Shown here: one piece after another, positions 40,790 to 48,982 of the stretch | Numbering within the stretch: position 1 is the stretch's first letter | Layout of the letters: every line of letters starts with the position of its first letter | Assembly: GCA_017305455.1 (NCBI GenBank) | Contig: JAFKKO010000133.1 | Span: 1 to 64,000 of the forward strand | Source of the DNA: Hyphomicrobiales bacterium | GTDB lineage: Bacteria; Pseudomonadota; Alphaproteobacteria; Rhizobiales; Xanthobacteraceae | Reading direction: 5' to 3' | Length of the DNA: 64,000 bases | The notes under the pieces: generated by a model | Told to the model about the DNA's origin: nothing | Databases searched by the model: none | The model's input: only the letters and a program-made list of their open reading frames with translations | Translations under genes and position numbers: made by a program

Positions 40790-41121
40790 GCGCGTCTCCT
40801 CAGGTTGTTGGTGTGGCGGACCATCGCCAAGCATTGGGGCCGTTGTGAGTCACGATACGACAAAGATCGTGCAACAACGATGATGTGATTCTGGAAATGC
40901 TCCAGACCTCTTTCTCTCAAGGTCATGTCACGTCGGAGACCTTGTGAAGCGTAATGGACCTTGCGCAAGATGTTGTGTCAAAGCGTCGATTGACGATGGC
41001 GCATCACCCGTTTGTCATCATTATCACTCTTTCGAGGGTGGCGATCGACGCGATACCGGGCTGAGGGTCCGCGTGACCCCGTGACTGTCCGGAACAGTTT
41101 CTGGCGTCGTGGCATTTCAAC
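40790..41121. other. Intergenic region, no gene recognised
   Basis: About 330 bases without a supported gene on either strand. It holds promoter sequence for the 72-aa gene and leads into the rpoH terminator. I could not recognise an ncRNA; a TTGACG followed by weak -10 candidates is at 41000-41030. Confidence 0.5.
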
Positions 41122-41148
41122 AAAAAAGCCGGCGCGAGCGCCGGCTTT
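41122..41148 (-). terminator. Rho-independent terminator of rpoH
   Basis: Read on the minus strand: AAAGCCGGCG-CTCG-CGCCGGCTTT followed by TTTG. A 10-bp perfect stem with a T-run, 32 bases beyond the rpoH stop. Confidence 0.9.
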
Positions 41149-41179
41149 CGGGTTCAATGTCGAGCGTCTTGCGGAACGA

Positions 41180-42070
41180 TTACGCCGCGGCGACAGCCTC
41201 CTGCCGCGCCACCGCGCTTTTCACCGCCGACTGCACCTTCTCGAAGGCGCGGACCTCGATCTGCCGCACCCGTTCGCGCGACACGCCGAATTCGGCGGCG
41301 AGATCTTCCAGCGTCATCGGATCGTCGGCGAGCCGGCGTGCTTCGAAGATGCGACGCTCGCGCGGATTGAGCACGCCCATCGCGCCGGTCAGCGCGTTGC
41401 GGCGATGATCATATTCCTCGCTCTCCGCCATGATGGTTTCCTGGTTGGGCGAAGTATCGACCAGCCAGTCCTGCCATTCGCCGGGCTCGCCGTCGTCGCG
41501 GATCGGCGCGTTGAGCGAGGCGTCGCCGCCGAGGCGGCGGTTCATGTCGATCACGTCGCGCTCGGTCACGCCCAGACGCTTGGCGATCAGCTTGACCTGA
41601 TCGTCTCGCATGTCGCCGTCTTCCAGCGCCGAGATCTTGCTCTTGGCCTTGCGCAGGTTGAAGAACAGCTTCTTCTGGTTCGCGGTGGTACCCATCTTCA
41701 CGAGCGACCACGATCGCAGGATGTATTCCTGGATCGAGGCTTTGATCCACCACATCGCGTAGGTCGCGAGACGGAAACCTTTATCGGGCTCGAACCGCTT
41801 GACCGCCTGCATCAGGCCGACATTGCCCTCCGATACCACTTCGGAAATCGGCAGGCCGTAGCCGCGATAACCCATGGCGATCTTGGCCACGAGTCGCAGA
41901 TGGCTGGTCACGAGCTTATGCGCCGCGTCCCGGTCGTCATGCTCGCGCCAGCGTTTGGCGAGCATGTACTCCTCCTGCGGTTCCAGCATCGGAAACTTGC
42001 GGATTTCCGCGAGATAATGGGACAGGCCGGATTCTCCGCTGAGAATCGGCAGAGTGGCTGCACGGGCCAT
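41180..42070 (-). CDS. rpoH: RNA polymerase sigma-32 factor (heat shock)
   Basis: RpoH directs heat-shock transcription. 296 aa. Region 2: SHLRLVAKIAMGYRGYGLPI, then FRLATYAMWWIKASIQEYIL (2.3-2.4, DNA melting and -10 recognition), directly followed by the RpoH-box QKKLFFNLRK. Region 4: LEDLAAEFGVSRERVRQIEV is the helix-turn-helix for -35 recognition. The start at 42070 has GGAGG eight bases upstream; a start at 42085 is an alternative. Alphaproteobacteria often have two or more rpoH genes; which this is cannot be said from one window. Confidence 0.93.
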   Translation of the reverse strand: MARAATLPILSGESGLSHYLAEIRKFPMLEPQEEYMLAKRWREHDDRDAAHKLVTSHLRLVAKIAMGYRGYGLPISEVVSEGNVGLMQAVKRFEPDKGFRLATYAMWWIKASIQEYILRSWSLVKMGTTANQKKLFFNLRKAKSKISALEDGDMRDDQVKLIAKRLGVTERDVIDMNRRLGGDASLNAPIRDDGEPGEWQDWLVDTSPNQETIMAESEEYDHRRNALTGAMGVLNPRERRIFEARRLADDPMTLEDLAAEFGVSRERVRQIEVRAFEKVQSAVKSAVARQEAVAAA

Positions 42071-42275
42071 GCTTGCGCCCTCCATGGGTTCAGGCCCCCG
42101 ATAGCGGCGGGCCAGGCAGAGTGCCGCTTTGTCAAAAGCCGGCCGAGCTGCATTGTTCCGCACTGGGACATCTCCAGCGCAGGTGCAGCATACACCAAAC
42201 GGGACGCAAGACGGAAGAACGAACCGGGGTCACGTTGCCGTGACGGTCATTAAATGTCTGTAACCATGCGGCTTT

Positions 42276-43352
42276 TCAGCACACCTCCGACTGGCCTGTG
42301 CTACGGAGCGCGGCTTCGAGGAGAAGCAAATCCTTCGGCAGCCCGGTCTGCCATTCCATGATTTCTCCGGTGGCCGGATGCTCCAAAACAAGGAGATAGG
42401 CATGCAGGGCCTGCCTGCCCAGAGCCGCAAGGGCGTTTCTTGCGCCGTCCGGCAACTGGCGCGCCTTGGTCTTGAAGCCTGAGCCGTAGACATCGTCGCC
42501 GAGCAGCGGATGTCCGAGATGGGCGAGATGGACGCGGATCTGGTGGGTCCGGCCGGTCTCGAGCTGGCAGGCGAGCAGGCTGGCGACCGGCTTGCCGTCC
42601 CGGCCGGTGAAGCTTTCCAGCGTCTCCCAGTGGGTGACGGCGAAGCGGCCGTTGGCGCGCACCGCCATTTTCTCGCGTGCGAACGGATGACGGTCGATCG
42701 GCTGGTCGATGGTGCCGCGCGGCCGGTCCGGCGCGCCCCAGACGAAGGCCAGATAACCGCGTCGCATCTCTCCGGTACGGCCATGATCGGCGAACTGCGC
42801 CGACAGCGACTGGTGGGCGCGGTCGTTCTTGGCCACCACCATCAGTCCGGTGGTGTCCTTGTCGAGCCGGTGCACGATGCCGGGCCGTTTGACACCGCCG
42901 ATGCCCGACAGGCTGGCGCCGCAATGGGCGATCAAGGCGTTGACCAGCGTGCCGGTCTCGTGTCCGGCGGCGGGGTGCACCACAAGCCCTTTGGGCTTGT
43001 TCAGCACGATGATGGCGTCGTCCTCATGGACGATGTCGAGCGGGATGTTTTCGCCCGCGGGCTCGGCCGGCGCGGCGGGCGGGACGTCGATTGTGATCGT
43101 GTCGCCGGCACCGACGTGATAAGCGGGGTCGCGAACCGGCGCGGCGTTGACGGTGACGCGGCCATCGAGGATCAGCGCCTTCAGGCGGGTGCGCGACAGC
43201 TCGGTGCAATGGGCCGCCAGCACCCGATCGAGCCGCCCCGTCGCCTCGCTGGCCTCGAGCGTGAACTGATGGTGTTCGCCTTCGGAAGCGTCTGTGTCAG
43301 AAATGTCGACCGTCTCAGGGGCGGATGAATTGGGTCGAGAAGAGTGTTGCAT
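42276..43352 (-). CDS. rluD: 23S rRNA pseudouridine synthase, RluD-type
   Basis: 358 aa. An N-terminal S4 RNA-binding domain (GRLDRVLAAHCTELSRTRLK) precedes the catalytic RluA/D domain: RPGIVHRLDKDTTGLMVVAK holds the catalytic Asp in HRLDKDT, and RTHQIRVHLAHLGHPLLGDD follows. RluD-type enzymes make pseudouridines in helix 69 of 23S rRNA. The start at 43352 is the first of the frame and its ATG overlaps by two bases the ATG of the divergent gene at 43351. The catalytic core is complete. Confidence 0.93.
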   Translation of the reverse strand: MQHSSRPNSSAPETVDISDTDASEGEHHQFTLEASEATGRLDRVLAAHCTELSRTRLKALILDGRVTVNAAPVRDPAYHVGAGDTITIDVPPAAPAEPAGENIPLDIVHEDDAIIVLNKPKGLVVHPAAGHETGTLVNALIAHCGASLSGIGGVKRPGIVHRLDKDTTGLMVVAKNDRAHQSLSAQFADHGRTGEMRRGYLAFVWGAPDRPRGTIDQPIDRHPFAREKMAVRANGRFAVTHWETLESFTGRDGKPVASLLACQLETGRTHQIRVHLAHLGHPLLGDDVYGSGFKTKARQLPDGARNALAALGRQALHAYLLVLEHPATGEIMEWQTGLPKDLLLLEAALRSTGQSEVC

Positions 43353-43683
43353 GAGCGAAACTGTTGCACCTGAACCGACGCCCGAGCAAGCCGCGCTGAT
43401 GGCGCGGGTGCGGCGGCTGATGCTGGTCGCGGGCCTGACCACGGCGCTCGGCATCGGCGCGGTGCTGATCGCGGTCGGCTATCGCCTGTTCCATACTGGA
43501 GAGACGGCCCGCGCCGAGGCGGTGGCGGATTTGCCGAAGGGCGCGCGAATCGTCTCCACCGTGGCCGCCGGCGACCGGCTGGCGGTGACGATCGAATTGC
43601 CCACGGGCGGCGCGGAAATCCATACCTTCGACGCGCGTTCGCTCAAGCCGGTGGGGCGGCTGAAGTTCAATAACGGGTCTTAG
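43351..43683 (+). CDS. Small single-helix membrane protein
   Basis: 110 aa. Residues about 28-50 are a membrane helix (LMLVAGLTTALGIGAVLIAV) followed by a ~60-residue domain (EAVADLPKGARIVSTVAAGD, TIELPTGGAEIHTFDARSLK). Family seen next to rluD in related genomes; function unknown. Its ATG shares two bases with the rluD ATG on the opposite strand, an extreme head-to-head arrangement. Its TAG lies at the left end of the MITE-like repeat. Confidence 0.75.
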   Translation: MSETVAPEPTPEQAALMARVRRLMLVAGLTTALGIGAVLIAVGYRLFHTGETARAEAVADLPKGARIVSTVAAGDRLAVTIELPTGGAEIHTFDARSLKPVGRLKFNNGS

Positions 43684-43867
43684 AGACTGTTTGAAAACTT
43701 TGAAAACCTCATCCCGAGGAGCCGTTTCGCCGGAAACGGCGTCTCGAGGATCGAGCTTTTCGAGGAAAAGTCCTCGATCCGTCGAGACGGCGCCATAGCG
43801 CGTCGGAAGACGCGCGTGAACGCGCTGTTGACGCCTCCTCAGGATGAGGACTTTTCAAACGGTCTCT
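43682..43867. repeat. MITE-like element with terminal inverted repeats
   Basis: AGAGACTGTTTGAAAA (43682-43697) and TTTTCAAACGGTCTCT (43852-43867) are inverted with one mismatch. The interior contains the dispersed motif cctcatcccgagga...gtctcgagga and several GC-rich palindromes, but no open frame. Its left end overlaps the stop codon of the 43351 gene. Confidence 0.6.
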
Positions 43868-43924
43868 TAAGCCTGGTTCGCACCTTGCGGAAAGCCGCGT
43901 TCGAGGCTATTCCCTGTCGCCAAC

Positions 43925-43999
43925 GCTCCCTTCGTCTAGCGGTTAGGACGCGGCCCTCTCAAGGCTGAAACAGGGGTTCGATTCCCCTAGGGAGCGCCA
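43925..43999 (+). tRNA. tRNA-Glu (anticodon CTC), CCA encoded
   Basis: A cloverleaf folds: acceptor GCTCCCT/AGGGAGC (43925-43931 with 43989-43995), D-arm with CTAGCGGTTAG, anticodon loop CTCTCAA carrying CTC, T-arm AGGGG-TTCGATT-CCCCT, discriminator G and CCA at 43997-43999. Anticodon CTC with tRNA-Glu identity matches the ttcgtctagc...ttcgattcccct pattern of bacterial tRNA-Glu. Confidence 0.95.
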
Positions 44000-44198
44000 T
44001 TTCCAGAATTCAGCTTTGATCCTGCTGATCTTTTTCTTTTTTTGGCAAACCCTTCAGGTGAGATTTGCCACTTTATGATCGACAGCGAACCCGACGGTAA
44101 GGTCCGCGGTCGCTGACCGGTGCCGGCAGCCTGCATGGACTTGGTGTTGTGGGGATCGTCCTGATAGGTCGGTGACGACGGCGGGAATGACGTTCCTG

Positions 44199-44906
44199 CT
44201 AGACCAGCGACAGCGGGCGTTGTCTTGCGCTCAGCTTGGCAAGAATGATTTTCTCGGCGGCTTGGGCGTGCGCCCGGAGCGCGGCCTTCAGCTTTTTTCC
44301 GTCTCGTTGGACCAAAGCGTCGGCGATTTCTTCGTGCTCGGCTTGCCGCCGTTCTGCAGCACGAGGATCGTAATCATGCCAGACGACATAGGTTACGATC
44401 TGCATTTGCATTTGTACCTGCGTGTAAACCCGCAGCAGCAATTCATTGCCGCTGGCGGCGACGATGTGCGAGTGGAATTGGGTGTTCGCCCTGAGAAAAT
44501 TTGCGGTGGACTGCAGGCCGTCCCTGAATGAATAGCGCCGCATTTCCTGAGCAAGTCGCTTGACGTTCGCGATCTGCTCATCGGTGGCCCTTTTCACAGC
44601 CTCCTCGGCGGCGAAATCCTCCAGGACCTTGCGCAAGGCGAAGACGTCCTCCGCCTGTTTGAGGTCGACGATATTGACCATGGTGCCGCTGCGCCCGGCC
44701 ACCGAAAGCAACCCCTCTGTCTGCAGCCGCGTGACAGCTTCCTTGACGGGCGTCCGGCCGATATCAAGCCGGTCGGCCAGCAGGTTCAGGGACGTCCTTT
44801 CGCCCGGGCGCAATGCATGGTGCAACACAAGCTCGATGATCCCATTATAGGCATGATCTGTTGCGGATCGCTCCGGCTCGCCCAGTCTTTTAGCTGCTTT
44901 CGCCAT
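44199..44906 (-). CDS. GntR-family transcriptional regulator, FCD (FadR C-terminal) subgroup
   Basis: 235 aa. An N-terminal winged helix (residues about 15-80) includes LADRLDIGRTPVKEAVTRLQ, the recognition-helix region, and TEGLLSVAGRSGTMVN. The FCD effector-binding domain follows (ALRKVLEDFAAEEAV, FHSHIVAASGNELLLRVYTQ, with conserved His/Asp metal-type ligands). FCD regulators usually bind an acid intermediate and leave DNA. The DNA-binding stretch is almost identical to that of the paralog at 56148, so both may bind the palindromes in this cluster. A TGGT-GG-ACCA site lies 47 bases upstream. Confidence 0.9.
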   Translation of the reverse strand: MAKAAKRLGEPERSATDHAYNGIIELVLHHALRPGERTSLNLLADRLDIGRTPVKEAVTRLQTEGLLSVAGRSGTMVNIVDLKQAEDVFALRKVLEDFAAEEAVKRATDEQIANVKRLAQEMRRYSFRDGLQSTANFLRANTQFHSHIVAASGNELLLRVYTQVQMQMQIVTYVVWHDYDPRAAERRQAEHEEIADALVQRDGKKLKAALRAHAQAAEKIILAKLSARQRPLSLV

Positions 44907-44952
44907 AGAATCATCCCAGCGGAAATCTAGCTATCCTTATCATAGCAGCCTC

Positions 44953-44964
44953 ATGGTGGACCAT
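44953..44964. promoter_or_regulatory. Putative GntR/FCD operator ATGGTGGACCAT
   Basis: A palindrome ATGGT-GG-ACCAT, 47 bases before the start of the GntR gene. TGGT-nn-ACCA is the core known for FCD-type GntR proteins such as LldR. It may serve autoregulation, or be chance. Confidence 0.3.
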
Positions 44965-45078
44965 TCCGGCAGCTTTTTGTTCGCCGCGTACAGAGGCCGG
45001 ATGAAGATACGCGAACGGGCGCCAAGCCTGAACGTCCAGGCGCGCGGGGTTGGCGCCGCCGGAAATCCAGCCCTTGGT

Positions 45079-46086
45079 TCATGAACCTCCGACAGGGTTG
45101 TCTAGCCGAAGGAATTCATGCGCCGTTCTCCAGTTGATCTGCTCGAACTGCTCGTGCGTCAGATGCTCTTGCGCTTCCAGATCTGTAACCGGCGCCCTTG
45201 CTCTCATGTCGAACGGAAAATCGGTCCCGAGCATGAGTCTGTCGGGTCCGACCATTTCAATGAGAAACCTGGCGACCTTCTGGGAATGAATGATGCTGTC
45301 GTAATAGAATTTTTGAAGATAGCTGCTCGGCGGGTTCGCGATATGGACGCGACACTCCGGCCGCGCATGGAAGCCTGAATCGAGGCGGCCGATAATGTAG
45401 GGGAGAAATCCGCCGGCCTGTCCGAGGCAAATTCTCAATTTCGGGAATCGGTCCAGAACCCCCGAGAAAATCAGGTTTGCCGCAGCAAGGGTGGTGTCGG
45501 TCGGAAATCCAATCAGGTTGCGAAGATGAAAATTGTTCATCAGCTCTCTGCCGACGACATTGTGAGGATGGATAGCCAGCGGCATGTCGAGAGCCTCGGC
45601 GGCCTCAAAAAACGGAAGAAATCTCGGATCCGATAGCGCGACGTCCGCGACGTTGGATCCGATTTCCACGCCCCTCAGGCCGATCTTCCTGGCGCGTTCA
45701 CATTCGGCGATGCTTGCATCGACGTCGTTCAGCATCACCGTGGCGAAACCGATAAAGCGATCGGGAAATTCCGCGACTGCGGCTGCTGTCGCGTCGTTTT
45801 GCGCTTTCATGAGAGTTTGGGCTTCGGAGTTGTTGACCCAATAGTAAAACAGGAACGGCGGAGCCGTCAGAACCTGTTTGTCGATTCCGTTTTTCTTCAG
45901 AAATTCCAGCCGAAGGTTGAGATCGTAGAAGTCCGGCTTGATCGGCCCGTAGGGGCGCTCCGGTGTATGAATGAACATCGCGCCGTCTGCCCGGACCTCG
46001 ACCGGCGTCTCGCATTTGTGACCCAGACGGGCAAGGTCATTGAGAACGGATTTCGCCATATAATGGCTGTGGATGTCGATCCGCAT
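45079..46086 (-). CDS. ACMSD-type amidohydrolase with a substituted catalytic His
   Basis: 335 aa TIM-barrel enzyme of the amidohydrolase_2/ACMSD family (non-oxidative decarboxylases and hydrolases). Metal ligands: HxH at His6/His8 (RIDIHSHYM), His173 (LAIHPHN), and Asp289 (LGTDFPFDM). Position 223, where the family has the catalytic His in HGGG, reads GQAGG, so the residue is Gln. The paralog at 52935 keeps His223. It either has another chemistry or is inactive. The start at 46086 gives RIDIHSH near the N-terminus with GGAGAAG upstream. Divergent from the ABC importer genes around a shared operator. Confidence 0.88.
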   Translation of the reverse strand: MRIDIHSHYMAKSVLNDLARLGHKCETPVEVRADGAMFIHTPERPYGPIKPDFYDLNLRLEFLKKNGIDKQVLTAPPFLFYYWVNNSEAQTLMKAQNDATAAAVAEFPDRFIGFATVMLNDVDASIAECERARKIGLRGVEIGSNVADVALSDPRFLPFFEAAEALDMPLAIHPHNVVGRELMNNFHLRNLIGFPTDTTLAAANLIFSGVLDRFPKLRICLGQAGGFLPYIIGRLDSGFHARPECRVHIANPPSSYLQKFYYDSIIHSQKVARFLIEMVGPDRLMLGTDFPFDMRARAPVTDLEAQEHLTHEQFEQINWRTAHEFLRLDNPVGGS

Positions 46087-46177
46087 TTCAGCTTCTCCGG
46101 AGCGGGCAGGTTTTACGCATAGGGTCGTGCGGCAATTCACGGCGCCCTGTTGTTGGCGGGAGCAGTACACGATTATT

Positions 46178-46195
46178 AAATTGACATGTCAATTT
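46178..46195. promoter_or_regulatory. Perfect 18-bp palindromic operator AAATTGACATGTCAATTT
   Basis: Lies in the divergent region between the amidohydrolase gene and the Liv-type importer. It contains TTGACA on both strands, so it supplies the -35 of both divergent promoters: on the plus strand TTGACA-N18-TATTGA, on the minus strand TTGACA-N17-TGTACT. A bound repressor would block both. Variants recur at 53970 and 56859. Confidence 0.7.
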
Positions 46196-46242
46196 GTGAT
46201 CATTTATTGATATAGCAATAACCCCGGACTGAGAGCGAAGAT

Positions 46243-46998
46243 ATGGCGTCGATCACCGAGCCTGTTTTGCCGCAAGCAAGCGAAATGCTCTTGTTCGCTC
46301 AAGACGTGGTGATGGCGTTCGGCGGTATCCGTGCGCTGGATCATGTCAGCTTCTGGGTCCCGCCCGGTGGGGCAGTCGGCCTGCTCGGTCAGAACGGCTC
46401 CGGCAAAACCACCCTTCTCAATGTCATCACGGGACAGCTTCTGCCGCAAACCGGATCGGTTTACTTCGACGGCAGGGAAATGCTCGGCTCCAAGCCGGAT
46501 GTGTATGCAAAGGTTGGCATATCGCGCGTATTCCAATCCGTGCAGGTATTTCCGCGGATGACTGTGTTCGAGAATCTCATGGTTGCCCAATTGGGCAGCG
46601 GGAATTCGGACACCTCGGCTGATTTCACTCACTCGGTCCTCAAGCGCGTCGATCTGGAAGATTATGCCGATGTGATGACGCGCGATCTCTCTTATGGCCA
46701 TCAGCGGCTTCTGGAGATCGCGATGGCTTTGGCGGCGCGCGCCAAGCTCATTCTGTTCGATGAACCGACGGCCGGTCTTGGCAACGACCTCGCCGGGCGG
46801 GTGATCGCCTGCCTGCGTGAACTGAATGCATCGGGAACCGCCATCATCGTGATCGAGCACGAGACCAACGTCGTGTTCCAGACCTGCGATGTCGTTTGGG
46901 TGCTCAATGAAGGGCAGGTGATCGCGCGCGGCACTCCCGATGAAATTCGCAACGATCGTCAGGTGCTCGAGCTTTATCTTGGGAAGCCCAAAACATGA
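46243..46998 (+). CDS. Branched-chain-type ABC transporter, ATP-binding protein (LivG-like)
   Basis: 251 aa. Walker A is GQNGSGKTT, signature LSYGHQRLLE (the LivG type), Walker B LILFDEPTAGLGND, and the switch His in IEHETNV. It energises a high-affinity importer together with the genes that follow: LivF-like (overlapping by four bases), periplasmic protein, LivH-like and LivM-like permeases. This is a complete Liv-type system, but such systems in accessory clusters often import aromatic acids, amides or urea. First gene of the operon, after the palindromic operator. Confidence 0.92.
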   Translation: MASITEPVLPQASEMLLFAQDVVMAFGGIRALDHVSFWVPPGGAVGLLGQNGSGKTTLLNVITGQLLPQTGSVYFDGREMLGSKPDVYAKVGISRVFQSVQVFPRMTVFENLMVAQLGSGNSDTSADFTHSVLKRVDLEDYADVMTRDLSYGHQRLLEIAMALAARAKLILFDEPTAGLGNDLAGRVIACLRELNASGTAIIVIEHETNVVFQTCDVVWVLNEGQVIARGTPDEIRNDRQVLELYLGKPKT

Positions 46999-47723
46999 GA
47001 ATGGAGCTCACCGGTGTTCGCGCTGGGTATGGGCGCTTTTCAGTGCTCCACGGCATCGATCTTTCCGTGGCGGACGGAGATTTTCGTCTCGTTGTCGGGC
47101 CGAACGGTGCCGGCAAGACCACCATGCTGCGCTCCATTTTCGGCATCGTACGGCCGACGGCGGGCCGGATTCTGGTCGGCGGGAACGACGTCACGCACGC
47201 CTCGCCCCGCGAGTTGCTCGATCATGGCATCGCTTATGTGCCGCAAGAGCCGAGTATTTTTCCGCATCTGAGCGTGGCCGACAATCTGGAGATGGGTCTT
47301 TTCCAGACCGGCATCCGCGGCAAGGCGGCGGAAGACGCGATACGGCAGGTGTTCGAGAGGTTTGAAAATCTCGCCCGGCGAAGGGATGTCGCGGCGCGCA
47401 CCTTGAGCGGCGGCGAACGGCGGCTGCTGGAACTGGCGCGGGCTCTGATGATCAAGCCGCGCATGCTGCTGCTGGACGAGCCATCGCTCGGGCTTTCACC
47501 GATCATGATGGATCGGATTCTTCATGAGATCGTCGCGATCAACAATGATGGCGTGACTGTGCTGCTGATCGAGCAGCGCGTCAAAGCGGTCGCGCATGCT
47601 GCAAAGTCGATCAGCATCCTGCGCCTCGGTCGTATCACGAAAAATGGGACGGCGGAGCAGGCGCAGGATGACCGCTGGCTCGCCAACGCTCTGTACGACG
47701 AAGGTCTGGAGCCTGCCGCATAA
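46995..47723 (+). CDS. Branched-chain-type ABC transporter, ATP-binding protein (LivF-like)
   Basis: 242 aa. Walker A GPNGAGKTT, signature LSGGERRLLE, Walker B MLLLDEPSLGLSP and His in LIEQRV, where the LivF subgroup has Gln/Arg in place of the usual His-loop residue. It overlaps the LivG-like gene by ATGA. Partner ATPase of the same importer. Confidence 0.92.
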   Translation: MRMELTGVRAGYGRFSVLHGIDLSVADGDFRLVVGPNGAGKTTMLRSIFGIVRPTAGRILVGGNDVTHASPRELLDHGIAYVPQEPSIFPHLSVADNLEMGLFQTGIRGKAAEDAIRQVFERFENLARRRDVAARTLSGGERRLLELARALMIKPRMLLLDEPSLGLSPIMMDRILHEIVAINNDGVTVLLIEQRVKAVAHAAKSISILRLGRITKNGTAEQAQDDRWLANALYDEGLEPAA

Positions 47724-47754
47724 ATTCAAGCGTTATCACACAGGGAAGCTCGTC

Positions 47755-48915
47755 ATGAATGTCCTTTTCAAACGCCTTGCACCTGGAATTCTAGCCGCTG
47801 CGGCTGTCGTGAATTTCACGATGCCTGCAATGGCCGAAGACATGACCGATCTTAACGTGGCGTTGATCACGCCGATGTCCGGGCCGTCGATGGGCAATCA
47901 GGAGCCCGCGGTACTCTCGTACAGAATGGCGATCGACGAGATCAACAAGAAGGGCTTTGAGGTCGGCGGCAAAAAGTATCGCTTCAACGTCAAATGGTTT
48001 GACGAGGAGTGCAAGGCGACGACCGCGGTGACCGCGACGCGGGCGGCGCTCGCCCAGGTCAAGCCGATGAACATCATGTGGGCGGCGATGTGCAGCAACT
48101 CGTCGCTGGCCTCGCGGCAGATTCTGCTCGATGCCAAGGTCGTGGCGCTGAACTCGGTGGCGGGCACATCGGGCTTTGTCGGTCCGGTCGGCGATCCCAT
48201 GCTGTTCAAGAACAAGGAAGAGTTTGAGTGGCGCGCGCGCGACATGACGAAATATCTCGGCTCGCGCGGGTTGAAGAAGGGCGTCATCATCGCCGTCAAC
48301 AGCGACTGGGGTCATGAGTCCGTCAAGATGTTCTCGAAATACGCGGGACAGGCCGACGTTCAAATCCTGAAATCGCTGAATTTCGACGAGCAAACCGAGG
48401 AGTTCACGACGCTCCTGGCGCAGGCGCGGCAACTGAAGCCGGACTTCATTTTCATGGCCTCTCAGCAGATCAACGAACAGGTCGCGTTTCTGCGTGCCTA
48501 TCGTCAGCTCGGCCTGAAAATCCGTCTGGTGGGTGAATCGACCTGGACCGAGGACGTCGCCGAGAAGATCGGCTGGGAAGCCATGGACGGCATGCTGACG
48601 GCGAGCGCGTGGCTGCCTTCGAGTCCGCGGTCGGAGGTCCAGGAGTATGTCAGGAAGTATCGTGCGCTGTATGGTTCGGTGCCGGGATTCAATGGCCCGC
48701 CGGCCTACGATGTCGCCTACATCACCGTGCAGGCGTTCCAAAAGGCGGGGAGCCTCGATCTGGAGAAATTCCGGGCGGTGCTTCGCAATACCGAATTCAC
48801 CAATCTGGTTTCCGGCACCGGCAAGCTGCGGTTCGACGATCGCGGGCAGGCGATGTTCGACGTGACGATTTCGGTGTTCGACGCCAAGAAAAAGCAGCGA
48901 GTCATCGCTCCTTGA
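47755..48915 (+). CDS. Branched-chain-type ABC transporter, periplasmic substrate-binding protein (LivK-like)
   Basis: 386 aa. Signal peptide MNVLFKRLAPGILAAAAVVN with a cut near AMA. The mature protein has the periplasmic-binding type I fold: VALITPMSGPSMGNQEPAVL, MAIDEINKKGFEV and AQARQLKPDFIFMASQQINE. It captures the unknown substrate. The start at 47755 (GGGAAG upstream) is set by the signal peptide; the frame upstream overlaps livF. A long hairpin follows the stop, separating it from the permease genes. Confidence 0.9.
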   Translation: MNVLFKRLAPGILAAAAVVNFTMPAMAEDMTDLNVALITPMSGPSMGNQEPAVLSYRMAIDEINKKGFEVGGKKYRFNVKWFDEECKATTAVTATRAALAQVKPMNIMWAAMCSNSSLASRQILLDAKVVALNSVAGTSGFVGPVGDPMLFKNKEEFEWRARDMTKYLGSRGLKKGVIIAVNSDWGHESVKMFSKYAGQADVQILKSLNFDEQTEEFTTLLAQARQLKPDFIFMASQQINEQVAFLRAYRQLGLKIRLVGESTWTEDVAEKIGWEAMDGMLTASAWLPSSPRSEVQEYVRKYRALYGSVPGFNGPPAYDVAYITVQAFQKAGSLDLEKFRAVLRNTEFTNLVSGTGKLRFDDRGQAMFDVTISVFDAKKKQRVIAP

Positions 48916-48930
48916 TCAGCCAATCGCGAA

Positions 48931-48953
48931 TCCTGCCGGCGGCGCCGGCAGGA
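48931..48953 (+). other. GC-rich hairpin between the binding protein and permease genes
   Basis: TCCTGCCGGC-GGC-GCCGGCAGGA is a perfect 10-bp stem. No T-run follows, so it is more likely to protect the upstream mRNA or attenuate transcription than to end it, giving more binding protein than permease. Confidence 0.6.
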
Positions 48954-48982
48954 TCGGCCTTCATCCATTCAAAGTTGAGCGC

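Noticed and set aside
44000..44198. Minus-strand open text between tRNA-Glu and the GntR gene (PTYQDDPHNTKSMQAAG)
   Set aside because: It has no good start, runs into the tRNA and has no motif I could place. At most a short gene remnant.
48931..48953. Hairpin after the binding-protein gene as an intrinsic terminator
   Set aside because: No T-run follows; the permease genes continue in the same direction, so it was called a stability/attenuation hairpin.
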